Part shown: one piece after another, positions 42,308 to 50,603 of the stretch | Layout: every line of letters begins with the position of its first letter | Numbering within the stretch: position 1 is the first letter of the stretch | DNA from: Gemmatimonadota bacterium | GTDB lineage: Bacteria; Gemmatimonadota; Gemmatimonadetes; Longimicrobiales; Gaopeijiaceae | Reading direction: 5' to 3' | NCBI GenBank assembly: GCA_041390125.1 | Contig: JAWKQN010000006.1 | Coordinates: forward strand, 248,001 to 312,000 | Length of the DNA stretch: 64,000 nt | The notes under the pieces: model-generated | What the model saw: the letters and a program-made list of their open reading frames with translations, nothing else | What the model was told of the DNA's origin: nothing | Database searches by the model: none | Program-made: the position numbers and the translations under genes

Positions 42308-43575
42308 ACGGGCGAGGGCTCCCAGGCCCGCCGCTCCGCCGGGATGCCGCGACGGGCCGGCGCGGCGAGCACCTGGACCAGGAGCGCGACAGCCGCGAAG
42401 AAGATCAGGCTGTTGCCGAAGAAGCGATGGGTCCGGAACGCGAGGGCGGTCGCGAGCAGGAAATCGATGTGCACGATGATCCAGAACACCGAAGGCCGCT
42501 GGCGGAAACGGTCGTAGACGTAGGCCACGACGGCCCCGTAGAGCGCGGGGATCAGCAGCAGACCACCCCAGCCGAAGTCGAAGTACAGGAAGGACAGGAA
42601 GGTCGGCGTGTTGTGCGTGCCGAAGAGGTAGCTGAACTCCCGATCGATCTCCCGCGCCGGCGGATGGATCGTCTTGGGCAGGTCGTAGCTGGTGATGCCC
42701 ATGTAGAGGGGCGAGGGACGCTCGAGCGTGAACTGCAGGTTCTTGAAGCTGGCGGCGGAGTGCGCCCAGGCGGTGGCCTGGGGGCTCAGGTCCAGCCGCG
42801 GGTTGGCCAGGGTCGGATCGAGGCGGATGGTGGAGCGCCGGTACTGCTCGATCACGCCGAAGACCAGCAGCACGGCCACCGCGGCGAACACGATGCGACG
42901 CACGCGCAGGCGACCGGGGCGGTACGTGAGGAAGATCACGACCCATGCGAGAGCCGTCAGGGGCGAGACCCGCACCGCGCCCGCCATGAGCAGGAGCGTG
43001 GATGCGATCGCCAGCCCGGACCAGGCGAGCCGCGCACCGCGTCGGCTCCATGCCGCGAGCATGGTCGCGAAGAGCGCCACGGCGTAGTGCAGGTCGTAGA
43101 GGTAGCCCCACAGCGGCAGCTTGAATTCCAGGCGCAGCTCGTTGATCCGCGGAGAGAACAGCGGCACCTCCCCCAGGCGGGCGACGAACCACACCGTGGT
43201 GGCGGTCGCCACGCCGAACAGGGCGAGGGTCACCAGACCGAGGCGCCGCGGATCCAGCGTGGCCTCGAGGCGGTCCTCCCAGGCGTTCCGCTCGGCGGGC
43301 GTGGGGCGCACGAGCCCGGGTCGCGCCAGGAAGAACCCGGCCGTGAACGAGAGCAGACCCGCGAAGACCGCCAGGTAGGCCACGGCGCCGAACGGCTGGG
43401 CGTAGTACGGCTCGTCGTAGGCGCGGGGGACGTTGAAGTGCGCGAAGGCGAAGACCCCGAGCCAGGCCGCCCAGAACACCGCCAGCGGGTGCAGGGCGTC
43501 GCCGGAACGGTGGGCGATGACACCGTAGCCGACGAGCCCGAGCGCGAGGACCCAGAGTCCGACGAATCCGTCCAC
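42304..43575 (-). CDS. Wzy-like O-antigen/polysaccharide polymerase
   Basis: 423 residues, about ten to twelve membrane helices, oligosaccharide-repeat polymerase type. Seen: hydrophobic segments across the whole protein and a large periplasmic-type loop around 240-330 containing LPKTIHPPAREIDREFSYLFGTHNTPTFLS, consistent with the family, which lacks strict motifs. GTG 43575 is the most plausible start; upstream in-frame sequence is not hydrophobic. A promoter candidate is at 43715-43743. Head of the minus-strand group that runs down to the WecA-type fusion. Confidence 0.75.
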   Translation of the reverse strand: MDGFVGLWVLALGLVGYGVIAHRSGDALHPLAVFWAAWLGVFAFAHFNVPRAYDEPYYAQPFGAVAYLAVFAGLLSFTAGFFLARPGLVRPTPAERNAWEDRLEATLDPRRLGLVTLALFGVATATTVWFVARLGEVPLFSPRINELRLEFKLPLWGYLYDLHYAVALFATMLAAWSRRGARLAWSGLAIASTLLLMAGAVRVSPLTALAWVVIFLTYRPGRLRVRRIVFAAVAVLLVFGVIEQYRRSTIRLDPTLANPRLDLSPQATAWAHSAASFKNLQFTLERPSPLYMGITSYDLPKTIHPPAREIDREFSYLFGTHNTPTFLSFLYFDFGWGGLLLIPALYGAVVAYVYDRFRQRPSVFWIIVHIDFLLATALAFRTHRFFGNSLIFFAAVALLVQVLAAPARRGIPAERRAWEPSPV

Positions 43576-43714
43576 GTGAATCGAAGCGTTGCCTTGCCGA
43601 AGTCCGGCGTGTGGGCAGGCCGGCGCCCCGCCCGCCGTCCGGCGATGCGGGAGGCCCTGCGAGCCCCAGGCCGACGAGAAACGGCACGAGACGTGCGGCG
43701 CGCGAGGCCTCGGC

Positions 43715-43743
43715 AATGTGGACGACCCCGTACGGAGCGTCAA
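43715..43743 (-). promoter_or_regulatory. candidate sigma70 promoter for the wzy-to-wecA group
   Basis: Minus strand: -35 TTGACG (43738-43743), 17-base spacer, -10 CACATT (43715-43720). The -35 box is five of six; the -10 is weak. Leader to GTG 43575 about 130 bases. Confidence 0.4.
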
Positions 43744-43763
43744 CGGCCGGGCTGCCGGATTCC

Positions 43764-43792
43764 TTGATCGGACTCCCGGTGGCCTGTAGCTT
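43764..43792 (+). promoter_or_regulatory. candidate sigma70 promoter for wza-wzc
   Basis: Plus strand: -35 TTGATC (43764-43769), 17-base spacer, -10 TAGCTT (43787-43792). Expected start near 43799, 68 bases before GTG 43867. The -35 elements of this and the minus-strand promoter at 43738-43743 are only 20 bases apart, back to back. Confidence 0.5.
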
Positions 43793-43866
43793 CCCGGCGG
43801 CTCGCACCCCTCGTGCGCGCACACCCCTTCGGACCCGACCGCGGAGGTCCAGGCACACGCCGGATC

Positions 43867-44502
43867 GTGAACCCGAGAACGCTCTTCTTCGTTTGCGCGG
43901 CCCTCCTGACCGGGGCCTCCGGCGCGAGCGCCCAGACCCAGGCCGGAGGCGGCCCCTCCTCCCCCACCATCTCGCTCCTCCCCGGCGACGTGATCAACGT
44001 CGAGATCTGGCGTGAGGAGGACCTGTCCGGACAGTTCCAGGTCGGAGAGGACGGCAGCGTCGTGCTCCCGCTGCTCGGGCGGGTGAACGTCCTGGGGATC
44101 TCCACCGAGCGTCTGCGCGAGCAGCTCACCGAGGACTACGACGAATACCTCGTGAATCCCTCGGTCAACGTCACCCTGCTCCGCCGTATCACGGTGCTGG
44201 GGGAGGTCCGGCTCCCGGGCAACTACCTCGTGGACGCGACGGTCAGCGTGGCCCAGCTCATCGCCCAGGCGCAGGGGGTCACCCCGGACGGCGACATCGG
44301 CAAGCTGAGCCTGCAGCGCGACGGTCGCGTGATCATCGGGGACCTGTCGAGCACGCAGCTCCTCACGGAAGCCGGGATCCGCAGCGGCGACCAGGTCTCC
44401 GTGGGCAAGCGCAGCTGGCTGGCCCGCAACCTGACGAGCATGGTGGGGCTCCTCTCCATCGTCTCGAACGTCGTCTCCGTCATCATCATCACCAGCTCCT
44501 GA
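43867..44502 (+). CDS. wza: polysaccharide export outer-membrane protein, Wza type
   Basis: Forms or lines the outer-membrane exit for capsular or exopolysaccharide. Seen: signal peptide (about 1-23, ending GASAQ), a poly_export domain (LLPGDVINVEIWREEDLSGQFQVGEDGSVVLPLLGRVNVLG), a SLBB domain (RITVLGEVRLPGNYLVDATVSVAQLIAQAQGVTPDGD), and a C-terminal hydrophobic helix about 191-209 (MVGLLSIVSNVVSVIIITSS). No lipobox cysteine is seen. Length 211 aa, shorter than E. coli Wza and closer to the simpler export proteins. wzc follows after 16 bases. Confidence 0.9.
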   Translation: MNPRTLFFVCAALLTGASGASAQTQAGGGPSSPTISLLPGDVINVEIWREEDLSGQFQVGEDGSVVLPLLGRVNVLGISTERLREQLTEDYDEYLVNPSVNVTLLRRITVLGEVRLPGNYLVDATVSVAQLIAQAQGVTPDGDIGKLSLQRDGRVIIGDLSSTQLLTEAGIRSGDQVSVGKRSWLARNLTSMVGLLSIVSNVVSVIIITSS

Positions 44503-44518
44503 GGGCCCCGCCCCCGTC

Positions 44519-46870
44519 ATGAACACGAACGGCACGCACGGGCACGGCGAGCAGGAGCTCCACCTGCGTGACTTCCTCAACCTGGTGCGCCGGAACCTGG
44601 GGCTGATCGCCGTCGTGGCCGCGCTGGTCATCGGGGGCACGGCCTGGTACACCTGGCGCTCGGCGCCCGTCTTCGAGTCGCGCGCCACCATCCACGTCGA
44701 GCAGGACCGGCCCACGGCCATGCCCGACCTGGAGCTCCTGACCAACGTGCTCCGCGGGGGGAACGTGGAGACGGAGATGGCGCTGCTTCGCGCCCGCCAC
44801 ATCGCCGAGGCGGTCGTGGACTCGCTCGCGCTGCAGGTCCGGCTCGAGCGCCCCCACGGCATCCCGCGCGACTCGCTGTTCTCGTTCGTCAGCGCCAGCG
44901 AGATCACCGAACCGGCGGCGTACCGTCTCGAGCTGCGGGACGGCGCCTACGCCGTCCTGGACGACGACGGCGGCGAGGTGACCACGCTGGTGCCGGGGCA
45001 GGCCATGGTGTTCAACGGGCTGCGCCTCGTGGTCCGCCCGGACCCGCCCGGTGGAGAGCTGCTCCCCTCCCTGCGCCTGCGCGTGAGCAGCCGCTTCGAC
45101 GCCGTGCAGGACCTGACGCAGCGGCTCACGGTCGGACGTCCCTTCCGCGACGCCGACCTGATCGCGGTCGGCTTCCAGGGCACCGACGCGGCGCTCGTAC
45201 AGGCCATCCCCAACACGGCGGCCACGCTGTTCATCGCCCAGCGCCGCGAGGCCAAGAAGACGGAAGCCATCAGCATGGTGGACTTCCTGAACGAGCAGAT
45301 CGCCACGTACTCCGAGCAGCTGCAGGAAGCCGAGAACGCGGTCCTGGCGTTCGAGACCGGCCAGCAGGTCGTGAACCTGGAGGCGGAGGGCGCCGCCCAG
45401 GTGGAGCGGCTCGTGCGCCTGCAGGCGGACCGCGACGAGCTGGCCTCGGAGCTCCAGACCCTCACCGGCATCCTGGACGAGATCGAGCGCAACCCGGAAG
45501 GCGGGGACGGTCGTCCCTCGGCCTTCAACCGGTTGGCGGGCTTCTCCACGTTCCTGCAGAACCAGGCGGTGACCCAGCTCCTGACCGAGCTCAACACGTT
45601 CCAGAACCGACTCAACGACGAGCTGCAGCTGCGCGAGCGCACGCACCCGGACGTGGTCGTGCTGGAGCGTCAGATCCGGCAGATCGAATCGCAGCTCGAG
45701 GAGCTGGCGAGCAGCTATCGGTCCAACCTGCAGAACCAGGTCGCCTCGCTCGATACCCGCCTGGCGTCGTTCGGGGCGGAGCTGGAGCGCATCCCCCAGA
45801 AGGAGGTGCAGCGGCAGCGCCTGACCCGGCGCAAGACGACGCTGGAGACCCTGTTCAACCAGCTGCAGACGCGGCTCAAGGAGGCCGAGATCGCGCGGGC
45901 CGTCGAGCCCGGGGACGTGCGCATCTCCGACCTGGCCATCTACCCGCGCGATCCCATCCGGCCCCGCAAGCTCCGGAGCCTCATCCTGGCCACGTTGCTC
46001 GGGCTGTCGCTGGGTCTCGGTCTCGCAGCGCTGCGCGACTACCTGGACGAGACCGTCCACACGCGGGAAGACCTGTCGCGCGTCACCGGTCTGCCCGTCC
46101 TCGCGCTCATCCCGCGCATCGAGGGCGCCGCCAACGGCAACGGGCGCGTGTCGCGGACGGTGAAGAACCGATTGGTCACCCGCTTCGACGCCCACAACCC
46201 CGCGTCGGAGGCGTACCGGGCCTTCCGCACCAACATCACCTTCCTCGACCTCGAGCGTCGGGCCCAGGTGCTGGTGCTGACCAGCCCGGGGCCGTCGGAG
46301 GGCAAGTCCACCAGCGCGGCCAACCTCGCCATCACCCTCGCCCAACAGGGCAAGCGGGTGCTGCTCGTGGATTGCGACCTGCGGCGTGGGATCGTGCACA
46401 AGGTGTTCGAGGGCCGGAAGGAGCCGGGGCTGACGAACGTGCTCCTCGGCGGCGCCTCCCTGGAGGAGGCGGTGCACGTGGTGGAGCTCGAGGAGGGCAA
46501 GGCGCTGCACGTGCTGTCCACCGGGACGCTGCCGCCCAACCCCTCCGAGCTGCTGGGCTCCACGCCCATGGCCACCGTCATGAAGACCCTGCGTGAGCGG
46601 TACGACCTCGTGCTGCTCGATTCGCCGCCGTTGAACGTGGTCACGGACGCGGCCGTGCTGGGCACGCTCGCGGACGGGGTGATCCTCATCGCGCGGGCCG
46701 GCGCCACCGCGCGCGAGTCGCTGCGGTTCGCCACGGATCAGCTGCGCGCCGTCCAGGCCCCCGTGAGTGGCGTGGTGCTCAACGACGTCGACCTGAGCGG
46801 GCGGGATCGCTACTACGGGTCGGGTGCGGGCTACCGCTACACGTACCGGTACGACCGGGTGGACGCGTAG
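44519..46870 (+). CDS. wzc: Wzc-type chain-length regulator with BY-kinase domain
   Basis: Inner-membrane tyrosine autokinase controlling polymer length and export. Seen: membrane helix about 27-46, Wzz domain to about 210, a coiled coil about 250-480 (EQIATYSEQLQEAENAVLAFE, RERTHPDVVVLERQIRQIESQLEELA), second helix about 487-505, then a cytoplasmic kinase: Walker A PGPSEGKST near 590-598, Walker A-prime VLLVDCDLRRG, Walker B DLVLLDSPPL, and a tyrosine cluster in the last 20 residues (RDRYYGSGAGYRYTYRYDRV). Length 783 aa. Its stop is 6 bases from the convergent glycosyltransferase stop. Confidence 0.95.
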   Translation: MNTNGTHGHGEQELHLRDFLNLVRRNLGLIAVVAALVIGGTAWYTWRSAPVFESRATIHVEQDRPTAMPDLELLTNVLRGGNVETEMALLRARHIAEAVVDSLALQVRLERPHGIPRDSLFSFVSASEITEPAAYRLELRDGAYAVLDDDGGEVTTLVPGQAMVFNGLRLVVRPDPPGGELLPSLRLRVSSRFDAVQDLTQRLTVGRPFRDADLIAVGFQGTDAALVQAIPNTAATLFIAQRREAKKTEAISMVDFLNEQIATYSEQLQEAENAVLAFETGQQVVNLEAEGAAQVERLVRLQADRDELASELQTLTGILDEIERNPEGGDGRPSAFNRLAGFSTFLQNQAVTQLLTELNTFQNRLNDELQLRERTHPDVVVLERQIRQIESQLEELASSYRSNLQNQVASLDTRLASFGAELERIPQKEVQRQRLTRRKTTLETLFNQLQTRLKEAEIARAVEPGDVRISDLAIYPRDPIRPRKLRSLILATLLGLSLGLGLAALRDYLDETVHTREDLSRVTGLPVLALIPRIEGAANGNGRVSRTVKNRLVTRFDAHNPASEAYRAFRTNITFLDLERRAQVLVLTSPGPSEGKSTSAANLAITLAQQGKRVLLVDCDLRRGIVHKVFEGRKEPGLTNVLLGGASLEEAVHVVELEEGKALHVLSTGTLPPNPSELLGSTPMATVMKTLRERYDLVLLDSPPLNVVTDAAVLGTLADGVILIARAGATARESLRFATDQLRAVQAPVSGVVLNDVDLSGRDRYYGSGAGYRYTYRYDRVDA

Positions 46871-46876
46871 CGGAGC

Positions 46877-47920
46877 TCACCACTCCGGGAACAGGATCGC
46901 CCGCAACCGCGGGTACTGCACGTCCGCCCAGATCGACGCATCCACCACCGCGCGCGCCTCCCTGCCCCGCTCCGTGCGCAGCACGGGATCGTCGAGCAGG
47001 GCTTCGATCTCCTGCCGCCACTCCTCGGGCTCCTCCGCGAAGCGCACGCCGCGCGTCCCGCAGAGGGTCTCCAGCCCGCCTCCGGGCGCCGCCACGACGG
47101 GCACGCCGGCGGCCATGGAGCGCAGCACCGACACCCGACCACCGCGGGCCCGGCTCCACACAGCGCCGTCCATCGGAGAGATGGCCACGTCGAAGCGCGC
47201 CGTCGCCTCGCGCTCGGCCGCCTCCGACCACGGAACGAACTCCAACCGCTGCGCGAGCGGCCCCGGCAGCTCGGGCGGACGGGACGAGCAGACGCACAGG
47301 CGCAGCCCGGGACGGCGGGCGAAGATCGGCGTCAGGACCGGGACGAGGGCCAGCAGGTAGCGCTGGCTCTGGTCGTTGCCGATCCAGCCCACGCGCAGCG
47401 TACCGTCGTCGGCGCGGGGGGCGGGGGTCCCGACGGCCTCGCGATCCAGGCTGGGATACAGCACCTCCACCGCGCGAGCGTGCGCGCGGGCGTAGTCCGC
47501 GAGCGGCGGCGAGCCGGCGATGACGTGGTCGGCGGCGAGCAGCATGCGGTCCAGCCGCGCGCGGCGGCGTGCCACGGCCGCCTCGTCCTCCCCCCACGGC
47601 ACGGGCGCGAAGAGCGCGTCATCGAAGTCGTAGACGATGCGGTGCCGATCGGCGCGCCAGCGCTCCAGGAGCGGCCCGGGCAAGAGGACCTTCTGCACGA
47701 GCACCGTCGCGCCCGGAGGGACGGGCAGGAGCAGGCGCCCGAGGAAGGCGGCACGCTCGCGTGCCGCGCGCAACGGGCTCTCGGTGCGTCCCCCCTCGTA
47801 TTCCGTCCACCGGAGCTCGACCCCGTCCGCCTCCAGGAAGGGCCGGTAGTTCCAGAGGCGGTGGCGCGTGGACGCGGTGGTGCGCGTCCCGCCGGCCACG
47901 ACCCACAACCGACGGGTCAA
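46877..47920 (-). CDS. glycosyltransferase, GT-B fold
   Basis: 347 residues. Seen: IVYDFDDALFAPVPWGEDEAAV, which is a conserved acceptor-side block in many such enzymes, AADHVIAGSPPLADYARAHARAVEVLYP, a middle linker LRVGWIGNDQSQRYLLALVPVL, and SPMDGAVWSRARGGRVSVLRSMAAGVPVVAAPGGGLETL as the donor-binding segment. TTG 47920 overlapping the upstream stop (TTGA) is the start; the extended reading is a shadow. Last gene of the right-hand group. Confidence 0.85.
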   Translation of the reverse strand: MTRRLWVVAGGTRTTASTRHRLWNYRPFLEADGVELRWTEYEGGRTESPLRAARERAAFLGRLLLPVPPGATVLVQKVLLPGPLLERWRADRHRIVYDFDDALFAPVPWGEDEAAVARRRARLDRMLLAADHVIAGSPPLADYARAHARAVEVLYPSLDREAVGTPAPRADDGTLRVGWIGNDQSQRYLLALVPVLTPIFARRPGLRLCVCSSRPPELPGPLAQRLEFVPWSEAAEREATARFDVAISPMDGAVWSRARGGRVSVLRSMAAGVPVVAAPGGGLETLCGTRGVRFAEEPEEWRQEIEALLDDPVLRTERGREARAVVDASIWADVQYPRLRAILFPEW

Positions 47921-49368
47921 GCGGAGCGGCTCGCCAGGGCGGGCGCGCCCGTCGGCAGGGGGAGGCCGATCTCGCCGAGGATGGCTTCCGCCACCCGCCG
48001 GCCGGACCGTCCGTCCAGACGGTGGCACAAACGCTCGACCAGGCGGGCCCGGCCTTCGGCATCCCGGTCGGGATCGTCGAGATAGGCGCGCACGGCGGCT
48101 GCCATGGCATCCAGGTCCGGGGCCATCGCCACACCGCCCGAGCGCACGACGTTCTGCTGGTGCGTGAAGTCGAAGTAGCGCCGCACCGAGCGGTCGTACG
48201 GGACACCCTCCTCGGCATCGAAGGCGATGGCGACCACCGGCGTGCCGACCGCGGCCGCGTCGATGGAGATCGACGAGGCGGCATTCAACACCACGTCGGC
48301 GTGGTAGAGCGTATCCGCCAGCCGCCGGAGCTCGGCGTGGTCGAAGTCGCGATCGCGATACGCTCCCACCGCCTGCCGCCCCGCCGTATCGAACACCAGA
48401 CCGGGTCGGTCGCGCAGGAAGGCATAGCGCTCCAGGCGATCGAGCTGATGGAGGCGCACCAGCAGCTGGGTGTCGGGCAGATCGTTCTGCAGGCGGTCGT
48501 GGATCCGCGCCACCAGATCCGGCTCGGCCGGGATGGTGCCTGCGGTCTGCGTCGTGTAGACGATCAAGCGACGTGCGGGGTCCAGGCCCAGATCCCGGAA
48601 GAAGCGGTCGCGCGCGCGGTGGGGCGCGCCCGCGTAGACGTCGTGCTGCGGCGCGCCGGTCACGGTGATCCGCTCTTCCGGGATGTCGTGCAGGTCGACC
48701 GCCTCCTGACGCATGATCGGATTCCACACCGTCAGGCGGGCCACGGGCGCGGGCAGGAAGCCCTTGCTCGTGAGGTTGTCCCAGCTCGAGACGAGCACCA
48801 TGGCGGGGACCCGATGCCGGGCCGCCGACATGACGAGGTAGCGATCCAGGTACGCGCCGGCGTCGGGTCCCCCGGGCGCGGACATGGTCAGCACCCGGGT
48901 CCCGATCACCAGGTCGGGCCGGAGGCGCCGGAAGACATCCTCGTAGAGATCCGGCGCCAGGCGGAGCACGAGGTCACGGGCCCGGCGCACCAGCGCGCTC
49001 TGCCGGGCGCGTCCCGCGGCCAGCAGGGCGCGGCGGGCCAGGCGCGCCAGCGGGTTCCGGCGCAGCGTGCCCTGCACCATGATGTGGGCCGTCTCGCAGC
49101 GCAGGGAGAGCACCAGCACGTAGAGCTTGAGCACGGCCGCATCCAGGGTCCGGAAGAGCCGACCGCGCGGAGGGCGCAGCGGATGGAGCGTCACTCCGCT
49201 GTGCCCGAACTCCTCCACGAACCCCGGATCCTGGGCCGCGGCCGAGAACAGGTGCACGTCCAGGCCGGCCTCGCGCAGCAGCGGCAACACGTCCGAACGC
49301 AGGACGTCCCGGACGTTGATGGCCATCGGCACGCCCAGGAAGACGACCGGCCTGCGGCCCTCGCTCAT
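47917..49368 (-). CDS. GT-B-fold protein, CDP-glycerol glycerophosphotransferase/capsule-type, substrate unknown
   Basis: 483 residues. No named family identified with certainty. Seen: VFLGVPMAINVRDVLRSDVLPLLREAG at the N terminus, MVLVSSWDNLTSKGFLPAPVARLTVWNPIMRQEAVDLHDIPEERITVTGAPQHDVY (a pattern shared by CDP-glycerol glycerophosphotransferase-like and surface-carbohydrate proteins), and a C-terminal half with VVLNAASSISIDAAAVGTPVVAIAFDAE. No membrane segment. Coupled on both sides by stop/start overlaps. Probably transfers a sugar or sugar-phosphate to the polymer. Confidence 0.6.
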   Translation of the reverse strand: MSEGRRPVVFLGVPMAINVRDVLRSDVLPLLREAGLDVHLFSAAAQDPGFVEEFGHSGVTLHPLRPPRGRLFRTLDAAVLKLYVLVLSLRCETAHIMVQGTLRRNPLARLARRALLAAGRARQSALVRRARDLVLRLAPDLYEDVFRRLRPDLVIGTRVLTMSAPGGPDAGAYLDRYLVMSAARHRVPAMVLVSSWDNLTSKGFLPAPVARLTVWNPIMRQEAVDLHDIPEERITVTGAPQHDVYAGAPHRARDRFFRDLGLDPARRLIVYTTQTAGTIPAEPDLVARIHDRLQNDLPDTQLLVRLHQLDRLERYAFLRDRPGLVFDTAGRQAVGAYRDRDFDHAELRRLADTLYHADVVLNAASSISIDAAAVGTPVVAIAFDAEEGVPYDRSVRRYFDFTHQQNVVRSGGVAMAPDLDAMAAAVRAYLDDPDRDAEGRARLVERLCHRLDGRSGRRVAEAILGEIGLPLPTGAPALASRSA

Positions 49369-50591
49369 GGGCGATCCCCCGCGCTGCCGAGCAGGCCGTG
49401 GGCGCTCATCTCGGCCAGCGCGTCGGCGAGCCGCGAGCGCGGGCGCTCGGTCGCGCGGATCCACTCGACCAGCCGGCGCACGCCCTCCTCGAACGAGACG
49501 GAGGGCACCACCCCCAGGCGCGCGGCCAGGACGCCGGGGTCGGCGGACGCGTGCCGGATGTCCCCGAGCCGGTATTCGCCGGTGACACGGACGGCCTCCT
49601 CTCCCCGCTCCAGGAGCGTCGCCAGCGTGCGCGCGACCTCGAGCACCGACACGCGGCGGCCGGTGCCGACGTCCACGGGCACGGGTGCTCCGGGCGCGGC
49701 CGCGGCCGCCAGGAGAGCGGCGACGACATCGTCGACGAACACGAAGTCGCGGCTCTCGAGGCCGTCCTCGAAGACCCGGACCTCGTCCCCCTCCAGCAGA
49801 AGCACCGAGAAGATGGAGAGGATGCCGGTGTAGGGATTCCGCGTGCTCTGCCCCGGGCCGTAGACGTTCTGGAGCCGCAGCACCCATGGTTCGACGCCCA
49901 GCGGCGGCAACACCAGGCGGAACAGCTCCTCCTGGGCGCGCTTGGTCTCGCCATAGACGGACGAGGGCGCGAGCGCGCAGCCGGGGCCCATCGGCAGCGG
50001 GACCAGCGGGGTGCCGTCCGGAGCGACCGGATCCCAGCGGCCGCGCGCGAGGTCGGCCTCCGTGCGGGTGCCGGGGTGGCGGGTGCCGTGCGCGTCGGCC
50101 CAGGGCCCCTCGCCGTACACGGCGCGCGAGGAGGCCAGCACCGCCCGGCGTGGGCGCGACGCGGCCCGCCCCAGCGCGTCGCAGAGGAGCGCGGTGCCGC
50201 CCACGTTCACGTCCACGTAGCGATGGGCCCGGTACATCGACTCGCCCGTGCCCGTCTCCGCCGCGAGATGGTAGAGGAGGGTGCAGCCTTCCAGGGCCTG
50301 CTCCAGCGCGGCGGGGTCGCGGACATCCGCCCGGATCCGCTCACAGCCCTCCAGCTCGGACGGCCACACCGGCTCCGGTCCATGGACCGACGCGACCAGG
50401 GCGTCCAGCACCCGGACCCGGGCGCCCGCAGCCTGGAGCGCCCGCACCAGATGCCGGCCGATGAAGCCGGCGCCGCCGGTGACGACGACCAGGTCGTCCG
50501 GCCCGGGAGGGTGCACCTCGGGCCCGGAGGGCGCGCGCGCGGGCGAGGGCGGGATCAGGTTCGAGGCCACGGGGGGCAAAGCTAGGCGCAC
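49365..50591 (-). CDS. NAD-dependent sugar epimerase/dehydratase
   Basis: Extended short-chain dehydrogenase. Seen: LVVVTGGAGFIGRHLVRALQAAG, YHLAAETGTGESMYRAHRYVDVNVGGTALL, APSSVYGETKRAQEEL with the Tyr-x3-Lys pair, LRLQNVYGPGQSTRNPYTGI and SRDFVFVDDVV. Length up to 408 aa. GTG 50591 is the longest start; the homology begins near residue 34, so GTG 50516 may be the true start. The insert near residues 180-205 (TRTEADLARGRWDPVAPDGTPLVP) is longer than usual. Substrate unknown; dTDP- or UDP-sugar 4-epimerase class is likely. Confidence 0.85.
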   Translation of the reverse strand: MRLALPPVASNLIPPSPARAPSGPEVHPPGPDDLVVVTGGAGFIGRHLVRALQAAGARVRVLDALVASVHGPEPVWPSELEGCERIRADVRDPAALEQALEGCTLLYHLAAETGTGESMYRAHRYVDVNVGGTALLCDALGRAASRPRRAVLASSRAVYGEGPWADAHGTRHPGTRTEADLARGRWDPVAPDGTPLVPLPMGPGCALAPSSVYGETKRAQEELFRLVLPPLGVEPWVLRLQNVYGPGQSTRNPYTGILSIFSVLLLEGDEVRVFEDGLESRDFVFVDDVVAALLAAAAAPGAPVPVDVGTGRRVSVLEVARTLATLLERGEEAVRVTGEYRLGDIRHASADPGVLAARLGVVPSVSFEEGVRRLVEWIRATERPRSRLADALAEMSAHGLLGSAGDRP

Positions 50592-50603
50592 GCACCGGGC
50601 GGT

